The notes: generated by a model from the sequence alone, not told the origin. Numbered from the stretch's first letter, positions 6,814 to 13,687 are shown. The stretch: 14,567 nucleotides of DNA from an uncultured Candidatus Melainabacteria bacterium (GCA_934717745.1 CAKUZB010000017.1:1-14567); one strand, 5' to 3'. A program made the numbers and translations.

Positions 6814-7488
6814 ATGAAACAGAGTTCTCTATTTGACGCTATAGCACCTATAATGATTGGACCGTCCAGTTCTCATACTGCCGGTGCGGTTCGTTTGGGT
6901 TTGTTAGCGAAAAATATTTATCATGATAAAATTTATAAAATAACATTTAGATTATATAATTCTTATGCACAAACAGGTTTCGGGCATGGTACAGATAAAG
7001 GCTTGCTTGCCGGTGTTTTAGGTTTTGGTGTTGATGATGTCAGAATTAAAGATATTTTTAACCTTCCTGAAGCAAAAAATATTGATTATGATTTCGAATA
7101 CAAAGAAGATTTTAACCGCCACCCAAATGCTGTTGATTTTATTTTTGAAGATAAAAATGGCAAATGTATGATGGTTTGCGGTGATTCAGTTGGTGCAGGT
7201 AATGTTAGAGTTACTAAAATTAATGAATTTTCTGTAAATATCGCCGGCGATTATAACTCGTTGATTTTAAATTATAAGGATACAACCGGCATGATTTCAA
7301 AAGTTACCGGAATTATCCAAAATCGTCAAATAAATATTGCATCGCTTATTTGTGAAAGAAATGCAAAAGGTGAACTTGCATCTATGTGCATTTGTTTAGA
7401 TGGTGAAATAGATGATAGTGTAATTGAAAATATTGAACAAATACCTGATATTTATTTTGTCAGACGTGTGGAAAAATTGGAAAGTTAG
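6814..7488 (+). CDS. sdaAB: L-serine dehydratase, beta subunit
   Basis: Small subunit of the two-part, iron-sulfur L-serine ammonia-lyase (L-serine to pyruvate plus ammonia, cytosolic). The 224 residues match the family. The N-terminal IGPSSSHTAG (15-24), GHGTDKG (57-63) and HPNAV (103-107) are family signatures. The region from about 149 to 218 is an ACT domain, which in two-subunit enzymes contributes to serine binding or regulation. SVGAGN at 125-130 stands where many homologues have a Gly triplet. The alpha subunit starts three bases after the stop. The predicted transcription start coincides with the ATG, and there is no ribosome-binding site. Confidence 0.95.
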   Translation: MKQSSLFDAIAPIMIGPSSSHTAGAVRLGLLAKNIYHDKIYKITFRLYNSYAQTGFGHGTDKGLLAGVLGFGVDDVRIKDIFNLPEAKNIDYDFEYKEDFNRHPNAVDFIFEDKNGKCMMVCGDSVGAGNVRVTKINEFSVNIAGDYNSLILNYKDTTGMISKVTGIIQNRQINIASLICERNAKGELASMCICLDGEIDDSVIENIEQIPDIYFVRRVEKLES

Positions 7489-7491
7489 ATT

Positions 7492-8388
7492 ATGCCAAAA
7501 GATATAAGAACTTTTAAAGATTTAATGATTGCTTGTTCCAACGAACATAAGACGATTTACGAGATTTTTCAAGAACGTGAAGCCACACTTCAAGAAATTT
7601 CTGTTGAAGAAGTCAGATTGCGTGTAAAAAAATCTTTAGATGCAATGAAAGAAGCGATTACAAAGGGTCTAAACTCTACTGAAAAATCAATAAGCGGACA
7701 ATGTGGAACAGATTGTGTAACATTAAAAAAACGCTATGCAAATCGTTCTGCGATTTTTGGCAAATCTTTTGAAAAAATTACAACATACGCACTTGCAACG
7801 AGTGAAGAAAATTTGCGAATGGGTAAAATTGTTGCTTGTCCAACGGCGGGTTCTTGCGGAATTGTTCCATCTGTTTTAATCGGGATAAGTGAAGAATATA
7901 ATTTTGACGAAGAAACTCAGATAAATGCATTGATTACAGCCGGTGCAATTGCAACAATTGTCGCTTATAAAGTTGCTCTTGCAGGTGCAGTTGCAGGTTG
8001 TCAGGCTGAATGTGGAGTGGCTTGTGCAATGAGTGCGGGATTGTTAACTCAAATGTTTGGCGGTAATGTTAATCAAATTATTGATGCGGTTGCTTTGGCT
8101 TTGAAAAATATTATGGGACTAACTTGTGATCCGGTTGCGGGTTTGGTTGAAATTCCTTGCGTAAAACGAAATCCATTTTTGGCTGTAAATGCTGTTACGG
8201 CTTATGAATTAGCAATTTCTAATGTAATGAGTAAAATTCCTGCCGATGAAGTTGTTGATGCAATGATGCAAACAGGTGAATTAATGTCGCCAATGCTAAA
8301 AGAAAGTTCACAAGCAGGACTTGCTAAGACAAAAACTGCTATAAAAATTGAGGAAGAATTAAAAAAACAATATAAGGTGATGAAATGA
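7492..8388 (+). CDS. sdaAA: L-serine dehydratase, alpha (iron-sulfur) subunit
   Basis: Catalytic subunit that holds the [4Fe-4S] cluster acting as Lewis acid on serine. The 298 residues are full length. Cys170, Cys212 and Cys223 have the spacing (42, then 11) of the cluster ligands known from the fused Legionella enzyme, where they are Cys343, Cys385 and Cys396. KRSG-like and TAGSCGIVPS (118-127) segments and the Gly/Ala/Cys-rich helix at 165-183 are typical. The gene starts three bases after sdaAB and its stop overlaps the next ATG as ATGA. An oxygen-labile cluster enzyme fits an anaerobe. Separation into two subunits is the Gram-positive-type arrangement. Confidence 0.95.
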   Translation: MPKDIRTFKDLMIACSNEHKTIYEIFQEREATLQEISVEEVRLRVKKSLDAMKEAITKGLNSTEKSISGQCGTDCVTLKKRYANRSAIFGKSFEKITTYALATSEENLRMGKIVACPTAGSCGIVPSVLIGISEEYNFDEETQINALITAGAIATIVAYKVALAGAVAGCQAECGVACAMSAGLLTQMFGGNVNQIIDAVALALKNIMGLTCDPVAGLVEIPCVKRNPFLAVNAVTAYELAISNVMSKIPADEVVDAMMQTGELMSPMLKESSQAGLAKTKTAIKIEEELKKQYKVMK

Positions 8389-9209
8389 ATTTAGATTTTA
8401 AAAAAGCATTTAATGAAGTATTTGAATTAAAATATTTTTGGGTATATGCCTTTATTTATTCAGTACTAGCAACGTTAAGTACAATTTTTAATACAACAAA
8501 GGGAATTACTTTAGGTGAAGTTATTTCTAATATATTTTCTATTTGTACATTTATTTCAATTGCATATATCATAATGATGATACACAATTTAATTAATGAT
8601 AATAAATTAAACAATGAAAATGAAAATTTTTGGCAAAATTTAGGAAAATCTATAAAACTTGGTTTTAAAGCATTTGTTGGCGTTTTGGCAAATATTTTAA
8701 TAATTTTTCTAATTGATTTTGGTGCAATTATATTGTGGGCATTGATAAATGCAGTTATTGATAAATCAGGTAAAATTATAAATTCATTTTCAATAATATC
8801 TTTTGCTTTGATTATTTTAATCACAGTTATTGCAATGTTGTTTATCGTAAAATTATTGGTTGTTGCCTTTTCTCAAAATTATTCAATAAAAGATATGTTT
8901 AAATGGAGAAAAGTTTCAAAAGTATTCTTTAAAAAGGGTTTAGCGAAAAAAACTTGTGCTGTTTTGGGTATTTATTTATTGACTTGTATTTTATTAAGTG
9001 CAATTTTGTTGGGAATTTTATTCTTATTTAATTTGGGAATTTCTTTCTTTGCAAAAACTCTTTTAGAAAATCATTATTTAACAGTTGCAATTTTGGTTAG
9101 TTTATCAGGTGTAATACTTCCTTTTGTAGGCGGTTTTGCTCATTTCATGCTTTCTTCGGGAATTTATAATATGCTTGCAAAAATTTATAAAGAAGGTTTA
9201 GCAGAATAA
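8385..9209 (+). CDS. Multispanning membrane protein, 274 aa, unknown function
   Basis: I do not recognise the family with confidence. Hydrophobic segments at about 18-35, 46-66, 97-124, 134-162, 192-222 and 232-260 suggest six membrane helices, with a polar loop at 70-92 (Asn/Glu-rich) and a basic loop at 165-190. The organisation loosely recalls DUF4013-type proteins: a cytoplasmic N-terminus, then paired helices and a basic linker. There are no transporter signature motifs and no enzymatic residues that I can name. It overlaps sdaAA by four bases (ATGA), so it is translationally coupled to serine dehydratase, and its stop codon abuts the prfB ATG. A serine-related transport role would be speculation. 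Confidence 0.75.
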   Translation: MNLDFKKAFNEVFELKYFWVYAFIYSVLATLSTIFNTTKGITLGEVISNIFSICTFISIAYIIMMIHNLINDNKLNNENENFWQNLGKSIKLGFKAFVGVLANILIIFLIDFGAIILWALINAVIDKSGKIINSFSIISFALIILITVIAMLFIVKLLVVAFSQNYSIKDMFKWRKVSKVFFKKGLAKKTCAVLGIYLLTCILLSAILLGILFLFNLGISFFAKTLLENHYLTVAILVSLSGVILPFVGGFAHFMLSSGIYNMLAKIYKEGLAE

Positions 9210-10272
9210 ATGGAATTAGTAGAATTAAAAAATAGAATACAAAAAAATAAGGAGTGTCTTTGACGTTGAAAATCTGCAAAAGGAATTGGCAGACTTAGAA
9301 CAAAGACTTCAATCTCCTGAAGTTTGGGCTAACCAAAAATTAGCAAGTGAATTAGGGCAAAAAACAAGAGAAATTAAAGAAAATTTGGCAAAAGTAGATT
9401 ATTGGGAAAGTGTTATTTCCGATGCTGAAATTGCCTGTGAAATTGGTGATGAAGAACTTATTGCAGAATCTGAAAAATCAATTGAACAATTAAAACTTGA
9501 ATTGGATAAATTTGATATACAAATGATGCTTTCAGGTGAATATGACGAAGCAGATGCAATGCTAACAGTCAATGCAGGTGCAGGTGGAACAGATGCTCAA
9601 GATTGGGCAGAAATGCTTCTTAGAATGTATACCCGTTGGGCTGAAAATCATAATTGGAAAGTAGATTTATTGGATAAATCTGAGGGCGATGAGGCGGGAA
9701 TTAAATCTGCGACAATAAAAATTACCGGCAAATACGCATTTGGATATGCAAAAGCGGAAAGGGGAGTTCATCGTTTGGTTAGAATTTCTCCGTTTAATGC
9801 AAACGGCAAACGTCAAACAAGTTTTGCAAGTTGTGAAGTTTCACCAATTATTGAGGATTACGAAAAAGAAATTGTTATTCCGCCAGAAGACATTGAACTT
9901 GATACAATGCGTTCAGGTGGTGCAGGTGGACAAAATGTAAATAAAGTTGAAACAGCGGTTAGAATTTTACATAAACCAACAGGAATTGTAATAAAATGCC
10001 AACAAGAACGTTCTCAATTGCAAAATAGAACGATTGCAATGCAAATGTTGGCTGCAAAATTGCTTGCTATTCGTCAACAAGAACACGAAAAGAAATTGGC
10101 AGAATTAAAAGGTCAAAATTTTGATATAAATTTTGGTTCACAAATTCGTTCTTATGTTTTCCACCCTTATAAAATGGTTAAAGACCACAGAACTGGATAT
10201 GAAGTTGGCGATGTCGATTCAGTAATGAACGGCGATTTAGACGGTTTTATTGAAAGTTATTTGAAGCAATAA
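9210..10272 (+). CDS. prfB: Peptide chain release factor 2, with programmed +1 frameshift
   Basis: Recognises UGA and UAA stop codons and releases the peptide. Translation starts at ATG 9210, runs 17 codons to CTT (9258-9260), meets an in-frame TGA (9261-9263) and must shift +1 to read GAC (9262-9264). The full product is 353 residues. The site has all the known parts: an internal Shine-Dalgarno AAGGAG (9249-9254) three bases before CTT, then CTT TGA C. The RF2 codon-recognition tripeptide SPF is at 193-195 and the catalytic GGQ at 239-241. RF2 thereby limits its own synthesis. An automated caller would start at the TTG at 9286 and miss 25 residues. The ATG directly follows the stop of the membrane protein gene. 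Confidence 0.97.
9249..9264 (+). promoter_or_regulatory. RF2 autoregulatory +1 frameshift site
   Basis: AAGGAG, three bases (TGT), CTT, then TGAC. The geometry equals that of the Escherichia coli prfB site. The slippery P-site CTT re-pairs to TTT when RF2 is scarce. The frame after the slip continues without a stop to 10272. Confidence 0.95.
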
Positions 10273-10301
10273 ATTTATATATAGTCGTTTTTGTATTTAT
10301 G

Positions 10302-10310
10302 TGGTAATAT
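10302..10310 (+). promoter_or_regulatory. Extended -10 promoter for the structured small-ORF transcript
   Basis: TGG then TAATAT (10305-10310), an extended -10 with five of six matches. No good -35 is present at 17 bases. +1 would fall near the GGG at 10317-10319. The sequence lies just past prfB, so readthrough from prfB could also supply this RNA. Confidence 0.35.
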
Positions 10311-10327
10311 ATTTTTGGGTAAACTTC

Positions 10328-10379
10328 CTCACCTTCTCTGACACATGCTAGTTAAGAGTTAAGGCAGAAAGGAGGTGAG
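10328..10379 (+). promoter_or_regulatory. Hairpin that sequesters the ribosome site of the small ORF
   Basis: CTCACCTTCT (10328-10337) can pair with AGGAGGTGAG (10370-10379) over ten base pairs with one G-U wobble, extended past a two-base bulge by CTG/CAG (10338-10340 with 10365-10367). The 3' arm contains the Shine-Dalgarno sequence of the 24-codon ORF. The loop has two tandem GTTAAG-type heptamers (10351-10364), with a third copy at 10461-10467. Confidence 0.55.
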
Positions 10380-10382
10380 CAA

Positions 10383-10457
10383 ATGACTCGAGAAGTAATT
10401 AAAAAAGTCCTAACTACATTAGGACTTTTAATACAAATTCTCGCTGAGTTTGTATAG
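10383..10457 (+). CDS. Small hydrophobic peptide ORF, 24 aa, candidate type I toxin or leader peptide
   Basis: ATG at 10383, stop TAG at 10455-10457. The peptide starts MTREVIKK, then has a mostly hydrophobic helix (VLTTLGLLIQILAEFV). This would make one short amphipathic or membrane-inserting helix with basic residues at the N-terminal side. The Shine-Dalgarno AAAGGAGGTGA is the best in the window and lies at suitable spacing, but is predicted to be masked by upstream pairing. A masked strong ribosome site, a tiny hydrophobic product and a compact structured RNA are features of type I toxin genes; no known toxin family is recognised. Alternatively it is a chance ORF in a structured noncoding RNA, since two perfect or near-perfect hairpins fill half of it. 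Confidence 0.45.
   Translation: MTREVIKKVLTTLGLLIQILAEFV
10403..10429 (-). terminator. Bidirectional-type hairpin, best as minus-strand terminator for hydG
   Basis: AAAAGTCCTAA (10403-10413) and TTAGGACTTTT (10419-10429) form a perfect 11-base-pair inverted repeat with a five-base loop. On the minus strand the run of T extends to six, a good intrinsic terminator for hydG or for an antisense RNA. On the plus strand only four T follow, so it is weaker there. It lies inside the 24-codon ORF. Confidence 0.6.
10431..10455 (+). other. Hairpin at the end of the small ORF
   Basis: ATACAAATTC (10431-10440) pairs with GAGTTTGTAT (10446-10455) over ten base pairs with one G-U wobble and a five-base loop. 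It stacks directly after the 10403-10429 hairpin. It covers the stop region of the small ORF. Confidence 0.5.
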
Positions 10458-10504
10458 GGAGTTAAGAAAGACTTTAAGAAAAGCACTTCTTAAGGTCTTT
10501 TCCC
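10457..10504 (+). terminator. Long 3' hairpin, likely terminator of the small-ORF or prfB transcript
   Basis: AAAGACTTTAAGAA (10467-10480) pairs with TTCTTAAGGTCTTT (10487-10500) over 14 base pairs with one G-U wobble and a six-base loop. GGGA (10457-10460) and TCCC (10501-10504) can close it outside a bulge. A TCTTTT run then CCC follows the inner stem, which is a moderate plus-strand terminator. No other terminator follows prfB. Confidence 0.5.
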
Positions 10505-10553
10505 TCATATGCTTATTTTAACATGTTTTTTAACCTTTTTCAAGTGTGGCAAA

Positions 10554-11972
10554 TTAAAATCTGAAATCTCGTTCATTATGTTCGATTTTCTCAAGAATTT
10601 CAACTGTTTTTTCTCTAATTTTTTCATTAGGAATTTCTGAAAGTTCTTGTTGAATAGTGGTTTCACCTGTTTTTTTAGTTTTTTCAGAAGCATAATCTTC
10701 TAAATATTCTTTCAAAGTGATTATTGCATTAGGGTGGCAACAGTTTTGAATTTGTTTTGATTTGCAAATTTCCATGAAACGTTCACCGGTTCTGCCTTCT
10801 CGGTAACATGCAGTACAAAAACTTGGTAAATAACCGATTTCCATTAACCAATTTATAATTTCATCAAGTGGACGATTATCAACAACATCAAATTGAGAAG
10901 AATCTTCTTCTGTATAATCTTGTTCGTCATAACCACCAACAGAGGTTTTTGAGCCACCTGAAATTTGAGAAACACCTAAATGTAGAACTCTTTCTCTAAC
11001 TTCTTTTGATTCTCTTGTAGAAATAATCATGCCGGTATATGGTACAGCAATTCTAATACATGCGACAATTTTACAGAAAGTATCATCATCAATACCATTA
11101 TCAAAAGCAGATGGGTCAATATCGTCTGCGTGTCTAATTCTTGGAACGCTTATTGTGTGAGGGCCTACGTTATGAACGGCTTCTAAATGTTCTGCGTGCA
11201 TTAAAAGTCCTGCAAATTCGTATTTATAACGTTCTAAACCGAATAAAACGCCTAAACCAACATCGTCAATTCCACCTTCCATTGCTCTGTCCATTGCTTC
11301 TGTATGGTAAGCATAATTGTGTTTTGGACCTGTTGGGTGAAGTCTTTCATAACTTTCTTTATGATATGTTTCTTGAAATAAAATATATGTTCCAATACCT
11401 GCTTCTTTTAATTTATGGTAATTTTCAACGGTTGTTGCTGCTATATTTACGTTAACACGTCGAATTGCACCATTTTTATGTTTTATTCCATAAATTGTTT
11501 TGATACTTTCAAGAATGTATTCAATAGGATTATTGACAGGGTCTTCGCCTGTTTCAAGTGCAAGACGTTTATGTCCCATATCTTGAAGTGCAATAACTTC
11601 ACGTTTAATTTCTTCTTGAGTCATTTTTTTGCGTGGAATATGAGTATTTTTTGCGTGATATGGGCAATAAACACAACCATTTACACAATAATTTGATAAA
11701 TACAACGGTGCGAACATGACAATACGGTTTCCGTAGAAATCTTTTTTAATTTGTTCTGCAAGTTTGTATATTTTTTGATTTTTTTCTTCGTTTTCGCAAG
11801 CCAATAAAACACTTGCTTCTCTATGTGATAAGCCTTTTCTTTCTTCTGCTTTTTTTATTATAGAATCAATTAATTCAAGATTATTTTTGTTTTTTTCCGC
11901 ATAATCTAAAGTTTCTAAAATCTCTTCGTGATTAATAAATTCTTCTGCTTTTAGTGATTTTTTGTTGTACAT
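10554..11972 (-). CDS. hydG: [FeFe] hydrogenase maturase HydG (tyrosine lyase)
   Basis: Radical SAM enzyme that splits tyrosine into p-cresol and dehydroglycine, then forms the CO and cyanide ligands of the hydrogenase H-cluster. The radical SAM cluster cysteines are Cys96, Cys100 and Cys103 (CVNGCVYC). The second, C-terminal cluster motif CX2CX22C is present as Cys386, Cys389 and Cys412. That motif and the length of 472 residues separate HydG from the thiamine enzyme ThiH, which lacks the C-terminal domain. AAAGGAA lies upstream of the ATG. HydE, HydF and the hydrogenase are not in the window. It runs convergent to prfB and divergent from hisS. It implies hydrogen metabolism in an anaerobe. 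Confidence 0.95.
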   Translation of the reverse strand: MYNKKSLKAEEFINHEEILETLDYAEKNKNNLELIDSIIKKAEERKGLSHREASVLLACENEEKNQKIYKLAEQIKKDFYGNRIVMFAPLYLSNYCVNGCVYCPYHAKNTHIPRKKMTQEEIKREVIALQDMGHKRLALETGEDPVNNPIEYILESIKTIYGIKHKNGAIRRVNVNIAATTVENYHKLKEAGIGTYILFQETYHKESYERLHPTGPKHNYAYHTEAMDRAMEGGIDDVGLGVLFGLERYKYEFAGLLMHAEHLEAVHNVGPHTISVPRIRHADDIDPSAFDNGIDDDTFCKIVACIRIAVPYTGMIISTRESKEVRERVLHLGVSQISGGSKTSVGGYDEQDYTEEDSSQFDVVDNRPLDEIINWLMEIGYLPSFCTACYREGRTGERFMEICKSKQIQNCCHPNAIITLKEYLEDYASEKTKKTGETTIQQELSEIPNEKIREKTVEILEKIEHNERDFRF

Positions 11973-11986
11973 TATAAATTCCTTTT

Positions 11987-11992
11987 ATTATA
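11987..11992 (-). promoter_or_regulatory. Possible -10 box of hydG
   Basis: A perfect TATAAT on the minus strand (complement of 11987-11992) just upstream of the AAAGGAA ribosome site. Its start point would be near 11980, inside the ribosome site, and no good -35 is found, so either the true start is different or the leader is very short. Confidence 0.35.
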
Positions 11993-12035
11993 ATGATACA
12001 ACTAAAATGCAAAATAAACTACACTTTTCTAACTA

Positions 12036-12064
12036 TTGAAAAATAGCATTTTTTATACTACTAT
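12036..12064 (+). promoter_or_regulatory. Promoter placed for leaderless hisS
   Basis: TTGAAA (12036-12041), a 17-base spacer and TACTAT (12059-12064), then six bases to the ATG at 12071, so +1 is predicted at the A of the start codon. No Shine-Dalgarno sequence is present. An overlapping TATACT at 12054-12059 would instead give a five-base leader. Confidence 0.5.
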
Positions 12065-12070
12065 TTTCGT

Positions 12071-13318
12071 ATGGCTAAGATAATTACAGTACAAAAAGGG
12101 ACAAAAGATATTCTCCCTACAGAAATAGATAGTTGGCATTTTATTGAAGATGTTGCAAGCAGAGTTTTTTCAAATGCAGGTTATAAGGAAATTAGAACAC
12201 CGATTTTTGAAGCAACAGAACTTTTTGCTCGTGGTGTTGGCGATACAACTGACATTGTGAATAAAGAGATGTATACATTTGAAAAGTCAGAACGTTCTTT
12301 AACACTTCGTCCTGAAAATACAGCCGGTGTTGTTCGTTCATATATTGAAAATGGTATGCATAGACTTTCTGCACCTGTAAAACTTTGGTATAAAGGTCCG
12401 ATGTTTAGATACGAACGTCCTCAAGCAGGTCGTCAAAGACAATTTCATCAAATTGGTATGGAAATGTTTGGTATTGCTCAACCGACTGCTGATGCAGAGG
12501 CTATTTCACTTGCTGTAAACTATTTGAATGCTTTAGGTTTGAATGATTTAGAGGTTGAAATTAATTCGTTGGGTTGTCCAACTTGTCGTGAAGAATATAA
12601 AACTAAATTAAAGGCAATTTTAAAACCTTATTTATCAGAACTTTGTCCTGATTGTCAAAAAAGATATGAAAAAAATCCTTTGAGATTGCTTGATTGCAAG
12701 GTTGAAGAATGTAAAGCAATTTATGAAAAAACGGAAGTAAAAGAAGTTATTACATCAGATTTTGTTTGTCCGGAATGTCATGAACATTTTGAAAATGTTA
12801 AAAAATATCTTGATATTTTGGAAATTAAATATTCTGTAAATAAACTTTTGGTAAGGGGTTTAGACTATTATAACAGAACAGTTTTTGAAATAAAATCAAA
12901 TAATTTAGGTTCTCAAAATGCCGTTTGTGGTGGTGGTCGTTATGATAGTTTAGTTAAAAATCTTGGTGGAGAAGACACTCCGGCCGTTGGATTTGCAATG
13001 GGTATGGAAAGATTAATTTCGCTTTTACCTGTTAAAGAATCTAAAAAATTAGACGGTTATGTGGTTTCAACAAATATTGATGAAACAATTAAGTTAGTTC
13101 ATTATTTGAGAAAAATTGATGTCAAAGTTGATTTTGATATGACAAATAAAAAATTCACAAAACAACTTGAGAAAGCCTCAAAACTTGCTCGTTTCGCTTT
13201 AATTTTAGGTGAAGATGAAATCAATAATAATACAATTTCGGTAAAAAATCTTGAAAATTCTGAACAAGTTTCTGTAAAACTTGAAGAATTGGGGGGCATT
13301 TTAAAAAATGTCAAATAA
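12071..13318 (+). CDS. hisS: Histidyl-tRNA synthetase
   Basis: Class II synthetase that loads histidine on tRNA-His. The 415 residues are full length. Motif 2 covers 109-128 (GPMFRYERPQAGRQRQFHQ region). The histidine-binding signatures RGLDYY (262-267) and GGGRYD (287-292) and motif 3 (GFAMGMERL, 307-315) are intact. The insertion domain carries several cysteines in CXXC-type pairs (169/172, 192/195, 233/236, plus 209 and 214), a pattern common in bacterial HisRS and possibly metal-binding. The C-terminal part (about 325-415) is the anticodon-binding domain. No ribosome site precedes the ATG. The stop overlaps the next gene by 11 bases. Confidence 0.96.
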   Translation: MAKIITVQKGTKDILPTEIDSWHFIEDVASRVFSNAGYKEIRTPIFEATELFARGVGDTTDIVNKEMYTFEKSERSLTLRPENTAGVVRSYIENGMHRLSAPVKLWYKGPMFRYERPQAGRQRQFHQIGMEMFGIAQPTADAEAISLAVNYLNALGLNDLEVEINSLGCPTCREEYKTKLKAILKPYLSELCPDCQKRYEKNPLRLLDCKVEECKAIYEKTEVKEVITSDFVCPECHEHFENVKKYLDILEIKYSVNKLLVRGLDYYNRTVFEIKSNNLGSQNAVCGGGRYDSLVKNLGGEDTPAVGFAMGMERLISLLPVKESKKLDGYVVSTNIDETIKLVHYLRKIDVKVDFDMTNKKFTKQLEKASKLARFALILGEDEINNNTISVKNLENSEQVSVKLEELGGILKNVK

Positions 13319-13637
13319 GATTGACGATATTATCATTGAATTGATTAAAGATTTGAAAAAAGAATATTCTGATTTTAAAGGGATATATCTTTTTGGTTTG
13401 TTTTTAGACGGTAAAATGCACGAGGACGAGGATATTGAACTTGTTGCAATTTTCGATGAAGAAAAAATAAAAGAACAAAGAGAGAATATTTGGAAAATAG
13501 TTGGTAAAATTGAAGAAGATTTTGATGTGTTTGTTGACTTACACCCGCTAACAATAAAAGAATTGCAAAAAGAAGAAGAACTTTTTGCGGAAATTACAGA
13601 AGATGGCGTATTTTTTAACGCAGAATTGTTTTTTTAA
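13308..13637 (+). CDS. Degenerate nucleotidyltransferase-like protein, 109 aa
   Basis: Resembles the minimal nucleotidyltransferase (MNT, DNA polymerase beta) fold: a leading helix (1-20), then GIYLFGLFLDG and EDEDIELVAIFD, and a later strand VFVDLHP. In active members the sequence is G-S, about ten residues, D-x-D, and a third Asp. Here Ser is Leu31, the pair is Asp42 and Glu44, and the third is Asp77. The Gly-Ser loss and Asp-to-Glu change suggest weak or no catalysis. It overlaps hisS by 11 bases in another frame, so it is translationally coupled to it. No HEPN partner is adjacent, so a toxin-antitoxin pair is not supported. The fold call is inference from motifs. Confidence 0.65.
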   Translation: MSNKIDDIIIELIKDLKKEYSDFKGIYLFGLFLDGKMHEDEDIELVAIFDEEKIKEQRENIWKIVGKIEEDFDVFVDLHPLTIKELQKEEELFAEITEDGVFFNAELFF

Positions 13638-13658
13638 AAAATACAAAGAATATACATG

Positions 13659-13687
13659 TTGAAATAATTAAAAATTTTTGTCATAAT
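13659..13687 (+). promoter_or_regulatory. Promoter of the prepilin gene
   Basis: TTGAAA (13659-13664), a 17-base spacer and CATAAT (13682-13687). The leader would be about 24 bases and carries GGAG (13707-13710) before the ATG. A perfect TATAAT also occurs at 13695-13700, but it has no -35 and leaves the ribosome site at the very 5' end. Confidence 0.45.

Noticed and set aside
9286..10272. prfB starting at TTG 9286
   Set aside because: The canonical +1 frameshift site at 9249-9264 joins an upstream ATG ORF in the right place, giving normal RF2 length.
10273..10504. tmRNA, RNase P RNA, SRP RNA, T-box or known riboswitch
   Set aside because: None of the conserved sequence elements of these RNAs that I know (for example the T-box sequence or the RNase P core) are visible.
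10554..11972. ThiH (thiamine tyrosine lyase) as the identity of the radical SAM gene
   Set aside because: The C-terminal CX2CX22C motif and the length of 472 residues are HydG features; ThiH is about 100 residues shorter, and no thiamine genes are near.
13308..13637. MNT/HEPN toxin-antitoxin system
   Set aside because: No HEPN gene is adjacent and the catalytic residues are altered; a paired system is not supported.
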